A DNA stretch of 64,000 nucleotides. It comes from Azospirillum brasilense (lineage in GTDB: Bacteria; Pseudomonadota; Alphaproteobacteria; Azospirillales; Azospirillaceae). Positions within the stretch are counted from its first letter, which is position 1; each line of letters starts with the position of its first letter. The translations under genes and the position numbers were made by a program. The notes beneath the pieces were generated by a model, which was not told the origin of the DNA, did not search any database, and saw nothing but the letters and a program-made list of their open reading frames with translations. Where the stretch lies: NCBI RefSeq assembly GCF_005222205.1, contig NZ_CP032345.1, positions 871,001 to 935,000 of the forward strand, written 5' to 3'. This document shows, piece by piece, positions 36,201 through 43,502 of this stretch.

Positions 36201-36455
36201 TCAGACCCGCTCCCCGAAGCTCTCGGCGGCGGCATCAATCACGGCGGGGTGGGCGCGCAGCCGGTTGAGCGCGGTGTCCCGCTGGGAATCGTCCAGTTCC
36301 AGCGTGACGATGACGTCGACGGCGCCGCCGCGCTCCGCGTCGCGTTCCTCGCGTGCGGTCTGGACGACATGGCCGCAGCGGTCGCGCAAGCTCCCGACGA
36401 TCTCCGCCTCGACACCCCGTCCCTTCTCCGCCAAATAGGCGTAGACGATCTTCAT
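36201..36455 (-). CDS. Hypothetical small protein
   Basis: An 84-residue protein I do not recognise. It starts MKIVYAYLAEKGRG, has alternating strands and helices (EAEIVGSLRDRCGHVVQ, VDVIVTLELDD) and ends with a helix. The pattern suggests a small alpha/beta ferredoxin-like fold but no family was identified. It follows the alcohol dehydrogenase by 30 bp on the same strand and is probably the last gene of that operon. It is convergent with thuA. Confidence 0.65.
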   Translation of the reverse strand: MKIVYAYLAEKGRGVEAEIVGSLRDRCGHVVQTAREERDAERGGAVDVIVTLELDDSQRDTALNRLRAHPAVIDAAAESFGERV

Positions 36456-36485
36456 GGCCGTTCCACCCCTTGTTTAGGCCCGCCG

Positions 36486-37676
36486 TCACGGCGCGAAGAC
36501 GACCCGCATGCAATCGTCGGCCTTCTCCTTGAACATGCGGTAGCCCTGGGGCGCGTCGTCCAACGCCCATTTGTGGGTCAGCAGGTAGGCGGGATCGAGT
36601 TCACCCTTCTCGATGTGCTCGAACAGGCGCTTGACGTAGCGTTGGCCGTGCTGCTGGCCCATGCGGAAGGTCAACGCCTTGTTCATCGCCGCCCCCATCG
36701 GGAACTTGTCGATGAGGCCGCCATAGACGCCGACGATGGACAGGGTGCCGCCCTTGCGGCAGCACTGGATCATCTGGCGCAGGACGGCGGGCCGGTCGCT
36801 CTCCAGCCGCAGGGCCTGCTTGCCGCGATCGTACAGATCCTCAATGGCCAGCCCTTTGATGGACGGGGCGCCGCTGTCCGCCTCCATGCCCACCGCGTCG
36901 ATGCAGACGTCCGGACCGCGCCCGCCGGTCATCGCCAGCAGGGCGTCGTAGATGTCGACGCGGCTGTAATCCAGCGTCTCCGCCCCCGCCTTCATCTGGG
37001 CGGCGCGCAGCCGGTCGGGGAAACGGTCGATGCCGATCACCCGCTCCGCCCCCATCAGGAAGGCGCTCTTCATCGCCATCTGGCCGACGCCGCCGCAGCC
37101 CCAGACGGCCACCACGTCGCCCGGCTTGATGGCGCCCATGTCGGCGGCCATGTAGCCGGTCGGCACGGCGTCGGAGACGAAGACCGCCTGCTCGTCCGTC
37201 ACCCCCTCCGGCACGCGGAAACAGTTGGTGTCGGCGAAGGGGACGCGGATGTATTCGGCGTGGCTTCCGGCGTAGCCGCCGAAGGCGTGGCTGTAGCCGA
37301 AGATGCCGGCGGTGCAATGCCCGTAGGCCATCTCCTCGAAGGCCGGTTGCGGGTTGGAGTTGTCGCAGAGCGAGAACTCCTCATGCTCGCAGTGCCAGCA
37401 CTTGCCGCAGCCGATGATCGACACGGTGATGACCCGGTCGCCGCGGTTCAGCCGCGTCACCTCCGGCCCCTTCTCCACCACCTCGCCCAGGAATTCATGG
37501 CCGATGATGTCGCCGGCCCGCATGGTTGGGACGTAGCCGCCGATCAGATGCAGGTCCGACCCGCAGACCGAGGACAGGCTGACCTTGATGATCGCGTCCT
37601 GCGGGGCAAGGATCGTGGGGTCCGGAACCCGCTCCACCCGCAGGTCGTTCACGCCGTTCCAGCAAAGCGCCCTCAT
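36486..37676 (-). CDS. Zinc-dependent alcohol dehydrogenase (formaldehyde dehydrogenase-like)
   Basis: A 396-residue medium-chain dehydrogenase. Catalytic zinc ligands lie in VCGSDLH (Cys near 38) and GHEFLGEV (His near 60). The structural zinc site is GCGKCWHCEHEEFSLCDN (about 89-106). The NAD-binding Rossmann motif is VWGCGGVGQMA (about 192-202), followed by FPMGAAMNKALTFRMGQQHG as in the glutathione-independent formaldehyde dehydrogenase subgroup. The substrate is unproven. Its start overlaps the upstream SRPBCC stop by four bases, inside a four-gene operon. Confidence 0.88.
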   Translation of the reverse strand: MRALCWNGVNDLRVERVPDPTILAPQDAIIKVSLSSVCGSDLHLIGGYVPTMRAGDIIGHEFLGEVVEKGPEVTRLNRGDRVITVSIIGCGKCWHCEHEEFSLCDNSNPQPAFEEMAYGHCTAGIFGYSHAFGGYAGSHAEYIRVPFADTNCFRVPEGVTDEQAVFVSDAVPTGYMAADMGAIKPGDVVAVWGCGGVGQMAMKSAFLMGAERVIGIDRFPDRLRAAQMKAGAETLDYSRVDIYDALLAMTGGRGPDVCIDAVGMEADSGAPSIKGLAIEDLYDRGKQALRLESDRPAVLRQMIQCCRKGGTLSIVGVYGGLIDKFPMGAAMNKALTFRMGQQHGQRYVKRLFEHIEKGELDPAYLLTHKWALDDAPQGYRMFKEKADDCMRVVFAP

Positions 37677-38410
37677 CCCGTCACCTCACGCAGTTTGGCT
37701 GTCACCCGGCCCCGCTCGGCCCGCCCGCTCGGCTGGCCCTCGATGGTGGGAAGCTCGCCGACCTCCATGATCCGCTTCAGGCGGCGCAGCGCCTCGCGCG
37801 CCTGCTGCTCCGGCGCGGCGCCAAACAGGCGGGACACGGCGTTGCCGCCGGCGCCGCCCGGCGGGTGGTAGGCCAGGGTCAGGCTGACCTCCGTCCCGCG
37901 CCCGCCCGGCGCCGGACGGAACAGGACGGTGCCGCGGTGCGGCAGGTCGGCTCCCTCCAGCGTGTGCCAGGTGATGAGTTCGTTCTCCCGGACCTTGTCG
38001 AGCCGGCTGTTCCAGACCACCGGAACGCCGCCGGGGCCGTGGGCCTTCCAGCGGCTTTCCGTGTCGGACAGGATCTCCACGGCGTCGAGGTGGGGGAACA
38101 GCGCCGCCAGATGGCGGACGTTGCGCCAGTGGCGGAACAGTTTTTCGGCCGGGACCGCGATGGTGACGTTCGCCTGGGTGGTCGTCGGCTCCCGGCGCAC
38201 CGCCGGCAGAGCAACCTGCCGCAGCGGGCTGGACAGCGGAACCCCCGCCGCCCCGGCGAGGAAAAGCCCGCCGCCGAGCGCGGCCAGCGCCCAGCTTCCC
38301 CGCCGCGCCCCGGCGAAGCCCAGCGCCGTGCCGCCGAGGATGGCGGCCCAGCGTTCGAGCGTGCCCGCGGAGCCCTCCGGGCGCCGCCCGCCGTCCCGGT
38401 CCCCGGTCAT
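37673..38410 (-). CDS. Membrane-anchored SRPBCC (polyketide cyclase-like) protein
   Basis: A 245-residue protein. Two short hydrophobic stretches (about 17-57, AAILGGTALGFAGARRGSWALAALGGGLFLAG in two parts) precede a SRPBCC/START-like lipid-binding domain (about 80-220): VTIAVPAEKLFRHWRNVRHL, RLDKVRENELITWHT and SLTLAYHPPGG. Similar proteins are annotated as cyclase/dehydrase and may bind hydrophobic ligands near the membrane. The function is unknown. The ATG at 38410 overlaps the upstream stop (ATGA) and its own stop overlaps the dehydrogenase start. Confidence 0.75.
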   Translation of the reverse strand: MTGDRDGGRRPEGSAGTLERWAAILGGTALGFAGARRGSWALAALGGGLFLAGAAGVPLSSPLRQVALPAVRREPTTTQANVTIAVPAEKLFRHWRNVRHLAALFPHLDAVEILSDTESRWKAHGPGGVPVVWNSRLDKVRENELITWHTLEGADLPHRGTVLFRPAPGGRGTEVSLTLAYHPPGGAGGNAVSRLFGAAPEQQAREALRRLKRIMEVGELPTIEGQPSGRAERGRVTAKLREVTG

Positions 38411-38841
38411 TGCCCGTCCTTCTTCTTCAGCAGATCCAGCTCGTACAGCCCCTTCATCAGGTCGTCGTGCAGATCGATGCGCTCCGCGATGTCGGTGTAG
38501 TGGGTGGCGTCGGGCGCCCGCCCGGCCTCGTCCAGCGCGCGGTCCCACTGGTTCCCGGCGAAGTCGCCGCGCCCCACGAACATGACCGCTCGCAGCTCCA
38601 TCCGCTGTTCGGGCGTCAGGTCCTCCAGCATCTTCTGGAGCTGGCTCAGCGCGCCGCTGGCGTCGGAGGACAGGATGCTGAGGGCGTCGAGATCGGTCGG
38701 GTTCCGCGAACCGCGTTCGCTGCGCTGTTCCCCGAGGTCGATGTTGCGCATTCCAGCGAGGAAACGCTGGCGGTCGGCCACGGCCTCGTAGGCGAGGTCG
38801 GCGGCCTGCTTCACGGTATCGACCGAAATCTGTTTGAGCAT
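38407..38841 (-). CDS. DUF3775-like hypothetical protein
   Basis: A 144-residue protein. Residues LEDLTPEQRMELRAVMFVGRGDF (about 75-97, given here in part), followed by a WDRALDEA helix and a C-terminal helical HDDLMKGLYELDLL, resemble the DUF3775 family. The N-terminal helix and an acidic loop are less conserved. Function is unknown. The ATG at 38841 has AAGAAG upstream and is preferred to a GTG nine bases earlier. It heads the four-gene operon and could also be reached by the EcfG-like promoter at 39259-39284 through the small gene between. Confidence 0.6.
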   Translation of the reverse strand: MLKQISVDTVKQAADLAYEAVADRQRFLAGMRNIDLGEQRSERGSRNPTDLDALSILSSDASGALSQLQKMLEDLTPEQRMELRAVMFVGRGDFAGNQWDRALDEAGRAPDATHYTDIAERIDLHDDLMKGLYELDLLKKKDGQ

Positions 38842-38920
38842 GTGTCGCACTTCTTTTCAGTTGCACGGCTTTGCCCGACGCCAACAGCCGGGCTGCGGGT
38901 TCGTCGCGGAGGAGCCCCGG

Positions 38921-39127
38921 TTACCCGTCCCGCTTGCGCTGCTCGTCGGAGGCGCCGCGGGACCCGCCTGAGCCCGAGCCGCGCTCGCGCCCCTGCCCGC
39001 TGGACTGGTTCTGGCCGGGCTTGTTGCCGGCGGCCTTGTCCGGATTCTCATGGCCGGACTTGGCGGCCTTGCCGGGGCCGCCGGACTGATGCTTTTCCTG
39101 CTCGGTGTCGCGGTTGCTGCGGGACAT
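38921..39127 (-). CDS. Small hydrophilic, disordered protein
   Basis: A 68-residue protein rich in Gly, Ser, Gln, Lys, Arg and Asp (SRSNRDTEQEKHQSGGPGKA...). It has no hydrophobic segment, like the short stress proteins common in soil bacteria. No exact family was assigned. The start at 39127 has a GGGAG site nine bases before it. An EcfG-like motif lies 132 bp upstream, so a long leader or another start is possible. Confidence 0.55.
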   Translation of the reverse strand: MSRSNRDTEQEKHQSGGPGKAAKSGHENPDKAAGNKPGQNQSSGQGRERGSGSGGSRGASDEQRKRDG

Positions 39128-39193
39128 GGGGTTTCTCCCGGTGTGGTTTCTCGGGTTGGCGGCCTTGGCGCTGCGGGGCATTGCGCGCGGCTC

Positions 39194-39246
39194 TTATCGC
39201 GAAGCCCTTGTCGGGAACCCTTGTCGGGAAGCCCTTGTCGCGAACC
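39194..39246. repeat. 13-14-bp tandem repeat, four copies
   Basis: Imperfect units of TTGTCGGGAAGCCC (first copy TTATCGCGAAGCCC) lie between the divergent small hydrophilic and hydrolase genes. They fall in the presumed leader of the former. Confidence 0.75.
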
Positions 39247-39258
39247 GCCTCTCGGCAC

Positions 39259-39284
39259 AACCGGAGACGGTGCGGCGAGGTTCC
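39259..39284 (-). promoter_or_regulatory. Putative EcfG/RpoE2-type general stress promoter
   Basis: On the - strand: GGAACC (39284-39279), 15 bp, CGGTT (39263-39259). It faces the small hydrophilic gene and, beyond it, the dehydrogenase operon. The layout equals the sites before baeRF and DUF2934. The -10 is 132 bp from the start codon, further than at the other sites. Confidence 0.5.
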
Positions 39285-39362
39285 GAAGCAACATGCCGGA
39301 GCAACTGAGATGCCCGGTGGCTTGTTAATCCCCGCAAGACCTTGGCAAGCCGGAGAACACCC

Positions 39363-40022
39363 ATGCCGCTCCTGTCGGCGCAGATCGGTGACACCGTGGA
39401 CGAGACGTTCGCTCCCGTGCGGCTGGAAACCGACCGCGGCACCGTGGACGCCCGCCTCTACGCCGCCCCGGACGGGCACAAGACGGCGGGAACGCTGGGC
39501 GTCATCTGGCTCGGCGGAGTCGGCGGCGGCTTCGACTCGCCGGCCCAGGGGCTCTATCCGCGGCTGGCGGACGATCTCAGGCCCGACGGCATCGCCTCGC
39601 TGCGCGTCCGCTACCGCAATCCCCGCGCGCTGGACGAAGCGGTCTATGACGCTCTGTGCGGCCTGACCTTCCTCGGCCGGATGGGCATCCACCATGTGGC
39701 GCTGGTCGGCCATTCCTTCGGCGGGGCGGTGGCGATCCAGGCCGCGGCCTCCAACCGCGGGGCGGTCTGCACGGTGGTGACTCTGGCCACCCAGGGGCTG
39801 GGCACCGACGCGGTGGCGGACCTGAGCTGCCCGGTGCTGCTGGTCCATGGCGAGGCCGACGAGGTGTTGACGCCCATGTGCTCGATCCACGTCCACCGCA
39901 TGGCGCGCGAACCGAAGAAGCTGGTCCTGGTGCCCGGCGCGGGTCACTGCCTGGACGAGACCGCCGAGGCCGTCTGCCGCGAGGTGCGCGACTGGCTCAA
40001 GGCTCAACTGCTGGAGCGGTAG
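39363..40022 (+). CDS. Alpha/beta hydrolase
   Basis: A 219-residue cytosolic serine hydrolase. The nucleophile elbow GHSFGG is near residue 115, an acid in VHGEADEV near 165, and the catalytic His in GAGHCLDE near 190. It belongs to the dienelactone hydrolase-like group; the substrate is unknown. The ATG at 39363 has GGAGAAC upstream, better than the ATG at 39342. It stands alone, 75 bp before the LrgA/LrgB pair. Confidence 0.8.
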   Translation: MPLLSAQIGDTVDETFAPVRLETDRGTVDARLYAAPDGHKTAGTLGVIWLGGVGGGFDSPAQGLYPRLADDLRPDGIASLRVRYRNPRALDEAVYDALCGLTFLGRMGIHHVALVGHSFGGAVAIQAAASNRGAVCTVVTLATQGLGTDAVADLSCPVLLVHGEADEVLTPMCSIHVHRMAREPKKLVLVPGAGHCLDETAEAVCREVRDWLKAQLLER

Positions 40023-40097
40023 GGCATATCCACTCCCCCCACGGCGTCCTCCGGGATTAGGCTGCGGCCACCTCCCCGAAAAGCCCGGAGCCTGCCG

Positions 40098-40472
40098 ATG
40101 CTCGGCACCCTGACCCTTCTTCTCTCCTGCCAGCTGGCGGGGGAACTGACCGCCCGCCTGCTGCATCTGCCCGTACCGGGGCCGGTGATCGGCATGGTCC
40201 TGCTGTTCGTCGGCCTGCTGGTCCGCGGCGGCGTGCCGGAGCCGTTGCAGGAGACGGCGGGCGGCATCCTGCGCCACCTGTCGCTTCTCTTCGTTCCGGC
40301 GGGCGTCGGGGTGATGGCCCATCTGAACCGGCTGGAGGCCGAGGCCCTGCCCATCGCCGTCGCCCTGCTGGGCAGCACGCTGATCGGCGTCGCGCTGACC
40401 GCCTGGGTGATGAGCGTGCTGAGCCGCCGCGGGCCCGACGCCGAGTCCAGGGATGCGGAGGACGCGCCATGA
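40098..40472 (+). CDS. CidA/LrgA-family holin-like membrane protein
   Basis: A 124-residue protein with four hydrophobic helices and the family segment LPVPGPVIGMVLLF near residue 25, then HLSLLFVPAGVGVMAHL near 60. CidA/LrgA proteins form small inner-membrane pores or carriers linked to murein hydrolase control, overflow metabolites and cell lysis. Its stop overlaps the lrgB-type start by four bases. Confidence 0.88.
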   Translation: MLGTLTLLLSCQLAGELTARLLHLPVPGPVIGMVLLFVGLLVRGGVPEPLQETAGGILRHLSLLFVPAGVGVMAHLNRLEAEALPIAVALLGSTLIGVALTAWVMSVLSRRGPDAESRDAEDAP

Positions 40473-41191
40473 GCCCCGATTTCCACGAGATCTGGGTCTA
40501 TCTGTCGGCCAGCCCGCTCGCCGGCCTGACCCTGACGCTGGCCGCCTATCAGGCGGGGATGTGGGTGTTCGAGCGGTTCGGGCGGCGGCCCGCGCTGAAC
40601 CCGGTGATGATCGCGGTGCTGCTGATCGCCGCGACGCTGATGGTGGCTGGGATCGACTACCGCACCTATTTCGACGGCGCCCAATTCGTGCATTTCCTGC
40701 TCGGCCCGGCCACGGTGGCGCTGGCGGTCCCGCTCTACCGCCAGTTCCAACAGGTCCGCCGCTCCGCCGTGGCGCTGCTGGTCGCACTGCTGACCGGTTC
40801 CGCCGCGTCGGCCTTGAGCGCCGTCGCCATCGCCTGGGCGCTGGGCGCGTCGGAGCGCACCATGCTGTCGCTGGCGCCGAAGTCGGTGACCTCCCCCATC
40901 GCCATGGGCGTGTCGGAGCAGATCGGCGGGCTGCCCTCCCTCACCGCGGTCTTCGTGATCCTGACCGGGATCATCGCCGCCTCCTTCGGCACCTGGGTCC
41001 TGAACCTCGTCCGGGTGACAGACTGGCGGGCGCGCGGCTTCGGGCTGGGGGTGGCCGCCCACGGCATCGGCACCGCCCGCGCGCTCCAGGTCAACGAGGT
41101 GGCCGGAGCCTTCGCCGGGTTGGGAATGGGTCTGAACGGGCTGGTGACGGCGATCCTGCTGCCGGTCCTCTACCGCCTGTTCTTCACGTGA
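40469..41191 (+). CDS. LrgB/CidB-family membrane protein
   Basis: A 240-residue inner-membrane protein of about seven helices with the LrgB signatures RRPALNPVMIAVLL, DGAQFVHFLLGPATVALA, LAPKSVTSPIAMGVSEQIGG and AAHGIGTARAL. It pairs with the LrgA-like protein directly upstream (ATGA overlap). The plant homologue carries glycolate/glycerate; in bacteria related pairs move short organic acids. The next gene, leuA, begins after a long leader, so the pair likely ends here. Confidence 0.9.
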   Translation: MSPDFHEIWVYLSASPLAGLTLTLAAYQAGMWVFERFGRRPALNPVMIAVLLIAATLMVAGIDYRTYFDGAQFVHFLLGPATVALAVPLYRQFQQVRRSAVALLVALLTGSAASALSAVAIAWALGASERTMLSLAPKSVTSPIAMGVSEQIGGLPSLTAVFVILTGIIAASFGTWVLNLVRVTDWRARGFGLGVAAHGIGTARALQVNEVAGAFAGLGMGLNGLVTAILLPVLYRLFFT

Positions 41192-41581
41192 AGCGCCGTC
41201 CCGCGACAGAAGATTTCATGGAATCGTGGCTTGACAGAGCAAGCCTGCCTGCGCAGAGTGTGGCCCATGACTCGCATCGACCACACGAACGCCCTTCTGC
41301 GACTTATCACCCCGGCGCTTTGAGCGTCCGGGTCGTCTGCGTTCGTCCGCCCTGTTCCCTGGTCGAAGTGTCTGTTTTCCCAATGAGCACCCATTGCACG
41401 CGTCCATTCGGCACGCGCCCTTGCGGGGCGAAACGTGTCTCCCGGCTGGGGCCGGGGCTGCGACTTAGGAACGGTCGCTGAGCCGCCCGGCAGCTCGGCG
41501 ACCGTAGTCCCGCCGGTCCCCACACCACACGAGACAACGCCCCGCCGCAAGACCGGGGCTCCCAAGGGATCACGAAGCGTC
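41192..41581 (+). promoter_or_regulatory. leuA leader region with probable leader-peptide attenuator
   Basis: This 390-bp region holds a TTGACA (41231-41236), a short Leu-rich ORF (41267-41323) and several competing stems. CGCAGA (41252-41257) pairs with TCTGCG (41296-41301). GTGTGG (41258-41263) pairs with CCACAC (41281-41286). CGAACGC and GCGTTCG in and after the ORF also pair. A further hairpin lies at 41471-41505 (ACGGTCGC with GCGACCGT), without a clear U-run. The arrangement fits transcription attenuation by leucine-dependent translation, as described for leu and ilv operons in proteobacteria. The terminator is not clearly identified. Confidence 0.55.
41267..41323 (+). CDS. Probable leucine leader peptide of leuA
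   Basis: An 18-residue ORF, MTRIDHTNALLRLITPAL, with four Leu codons (CTT, CTG, CTT, CTT), three within four codons. Stalling there would depend on charged tRNA-Leu. It lies 258 bp before leuA, in the leader described above. It has no strong ribosome site, and its size and Leu clustering are the main support. Confidence 0.5.
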   Translation: MTRIDHTNALLRLITPAL

Positions 41582-43294
41582 ATGAACCACATCGCCACCC
41601 CCGCCGCCGCCACCACGTCTGCGACCTCTGCCGCCAAGCACGAGAAGTACGTCCCCTTCGCCCCGGTGAAGCTGACCGACCGCCAGTGGCCGAACCGGAC
41701 CATTGAGAAGGCGCCGGTCTGGTGCTCGGTGGACCTGCGCGACGGCAACCAGGCGCTGATCGAGCCGATGGGTCCGGACCGCAAGCGCGCGATGTTCGAC
41801 GCGCTGCTGAAGATGGGCTTCAAGGAGATCGAGATCGGCTTCCCCGCCGCCTCGCAGACCGATTTCGACTTCTGCCGCGAGATCATCGAGGGCGGCAAGA
41901 TCCCCGACGGCGTGACCATCCAGGTCCTGACCCAGGCCCGTGAGGAACTGATCCGCCGCACCTTCGAGGGCATCAAGGGCGCCAAGCGCGCCATTGTCCA
42001 CCTGTACAACTCGACCTCGGAGCTGCAGCGCCGCGTCGTCTTCGGGCTGGACCGCCAGGGCATCGTCGACATCGCCGTCGCCGGCACCAAGCTGATCAAG
42101 CAGCTGGCCGCCGAGCATCCGGAGACCGAGATCGTCCTGCAATATTCGCCGGAGAGCTTCACCGGGACCGAGCTGGAGTTCGCCCTGGAGATCTGCGAGG
42201 CGGTGATGGAGACCTGGGGCGCCAGCGCCGCCAACAAGGTCATCCTGAACCTGCCGGCGACGGTGGAGATGTCGACCCCGAACATCCACGCCGACCAGAT
42301 CGAGTGGTTCTGCCGCAACATGAAGAACCGCGACGCGGCGATCATCTCCCTGCACCCGCACAACGACCGCGGCACCGGCGTCGCGGCGGCGGAGCTGGGC
42401 ATGCTGGCCGGCGCCGACCGCGTGGAAGGCACCCTGTTCGGCAACGGCGAGCGCACCGGCAACGTGGACGTGATCACGCTGGCGCTGAACCTGCTGACCC
42501 AGGGCGTCGATCCGGAGCTGCGCATCGACGACATCAACGAGATCGTCCGCGTCGCCGAATACTGCACGCAGCTGCCCGTCCATCCGCGCCACCCCTACGC
42601 CGGCGAGCTGGTCTTCACGGCCTTCTCCGGCTCGCACCAGGACGCCATCAACAAGGGCCTGAAGGCGCTGGCCAAGTCCAACCACGGCACCTGGGAGGTT
42701 CCGTACCTGCCCATCGACCCGCAGGACCTGGGCCGCAGCTACGAGGCGGTGATCCGCATCAACAGCCAGTCGGGCAAGGGCGGCATCGCCTATGTGCTGG
42801 AGAAGGATTACGGCATCCAGATCCCGCGCCGCCTGCAGATCGAATTCTCCAAGACGGTGCAGCGCATCGCCGACGAGACCGGCAAGGAGCTGGCCCCCGC
42901 CGACATCCACAACGCCTTCAAGGCCGAGTATCTGGACATTGACGCCCCGCTGGCCCTGATCGAGCATTCGACCGAGCCGCGCGGCCCGAACTCCGGCGCC
43001 CGCGTGCTGAACGTGGTGGTGTCGCGCGACGGCGTGGTCAGCACGTTGAAGGGTTCGGGCAAGGGTCCGATCGATGCCTTCCTGGACGCGCTGCGCCAGG
43101 GGGCCGGCATCGACCTGCATGTGGTGGACTACCGCGAGCACGCCGTCGGCGAGGGCGAGGACGCCCAGGCCTGTGCCTATGTCGAGGTGAAGACCAACGA
43201 CGAGCGCACCCTGTTCGGCGTCGGCATGGACGCGGACATCGTGACCGCCTCGCTGCGCGCCCTGGTCAGCGCCGCGAACCGCGCCTCGCGGTAA
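41582..43294 (+). CDS. leuA: 2-isopropylmalate synthase (long form)
   Basis: A 570-residue enzyme that condenses 2-ketoisovalerate and acetyl-CoA, the first step of leucine synthesis. The catalytic TIM barrel (about 45-330) has VDLRDGNQALIEPM, IGFPAASQTDFDF and the metal-site HPHNDRGTG. A linker and a C-terminal LeuA_dimer regulatory domain (about 450-565) for leucine feedback follow. It matches the long, actinobacterial-like class found in many alphaproteobacteria. It is preceded by a probable leader-peptide attenuator and followed by a strong terminator; it is monocistronic. Confidence 0.96.
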   Translation: MNHIATPAAATTSATSAAKHEKYVPFAPVKLTDRQWPNRTIEKAPVWCSVDLRDGNQALIEPMGPDRKRAMFDALLKMGFKEIEIGFPAASQTDFDFCREIIEGGKIPDGVTIQVLTQAREELIRRTFEGIKGAKRAIVHLYNSTSELQRRVVFGLDRQGIVDIAVAGTKLIKQLAAEHPETEIVLQYSPESFTGTELEFALEICEAVMETWGASAANKVILNLPATVEMSTPNIHADQIEWFCRNMKNRDAAIISLHPHNDRGTGVAAAELGMLAGADRVEGTLFGNGERTGNVDVITLALNLLTQGVDPELRIDDINEIVRVAEYCTQLPVHPRHPYAGELVFTAFSGSHQDAINKGLKALAKSNHGTWEVPYLPIDPQDLGRSYEAVIRINSQSGKGGIAYVLEKDYGIQIPRRLQIEFSKTVQRIADETGKELAPADIHNAFKAEYLDIDAPLALIEHSTEPRGPNSGARVLNVVVSRDGVVSTLKGSGKGPIDAFLDALRQGAGIDLHVVDYREHAVGEGEDAQACAYVEVKTNDERTLFGVGMDADIVTASLRALVSAANRASR

Positions 43295-43315
43295 AGGGAG
43301 CTTGGAAAATGAGAA

Positions 43316-43344
43316 GGGGCGCCCGGCTGGGGCGCCCCTTTTTT
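43316..43344 (+). terminator. Rho-independent terminator after leuA
   Basis: Perfect 8-bp stem GGGGCGCC / GGCGCCCC with a 7-nt loop and six T residues, 21 bp past the leuA stop. Confidence 0.92.
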
Positions 43345-43373
43345 GTTGGGTGTATGGGGAGTGTCCGAGACGG

Positions 43374-43478
43374 GCCCCCACCCTGACCCTCCCCCGCTGC
43401 GCAGGGGAGGGAAACTTGGCCCTCCCCTGCGCAGCGGGGGAGGGAGGGACCCACGCGCAAGCGTGGGAGGGTGGGGGC
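43374..43478. repeat. C-rich intergenic inverted repeat, copy 1
   Basis: Perfect 25-bp arms (43387-43411 and 43420-43444) around an 8-nt loop, framed by GCCCCCACCCT and AGGGTGGGGGC, with a nested CCCACGCGCAAGCGTGGG. It lies between leuA and glyS. A related copy lies at 47291-47391 and a looser one at 57658-57789. Confidence 0.85.
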
Positions 43479-43502
43479 ACCGCAATGGCACCCCCTCCCC
43501 CA

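Noticed and set aside
43374..43478. Possible CRISPR-like array from repeated C-rich blocks
   Set aside because: The blocks are inverted, not direct, without regular spacers or cas genes nearby.
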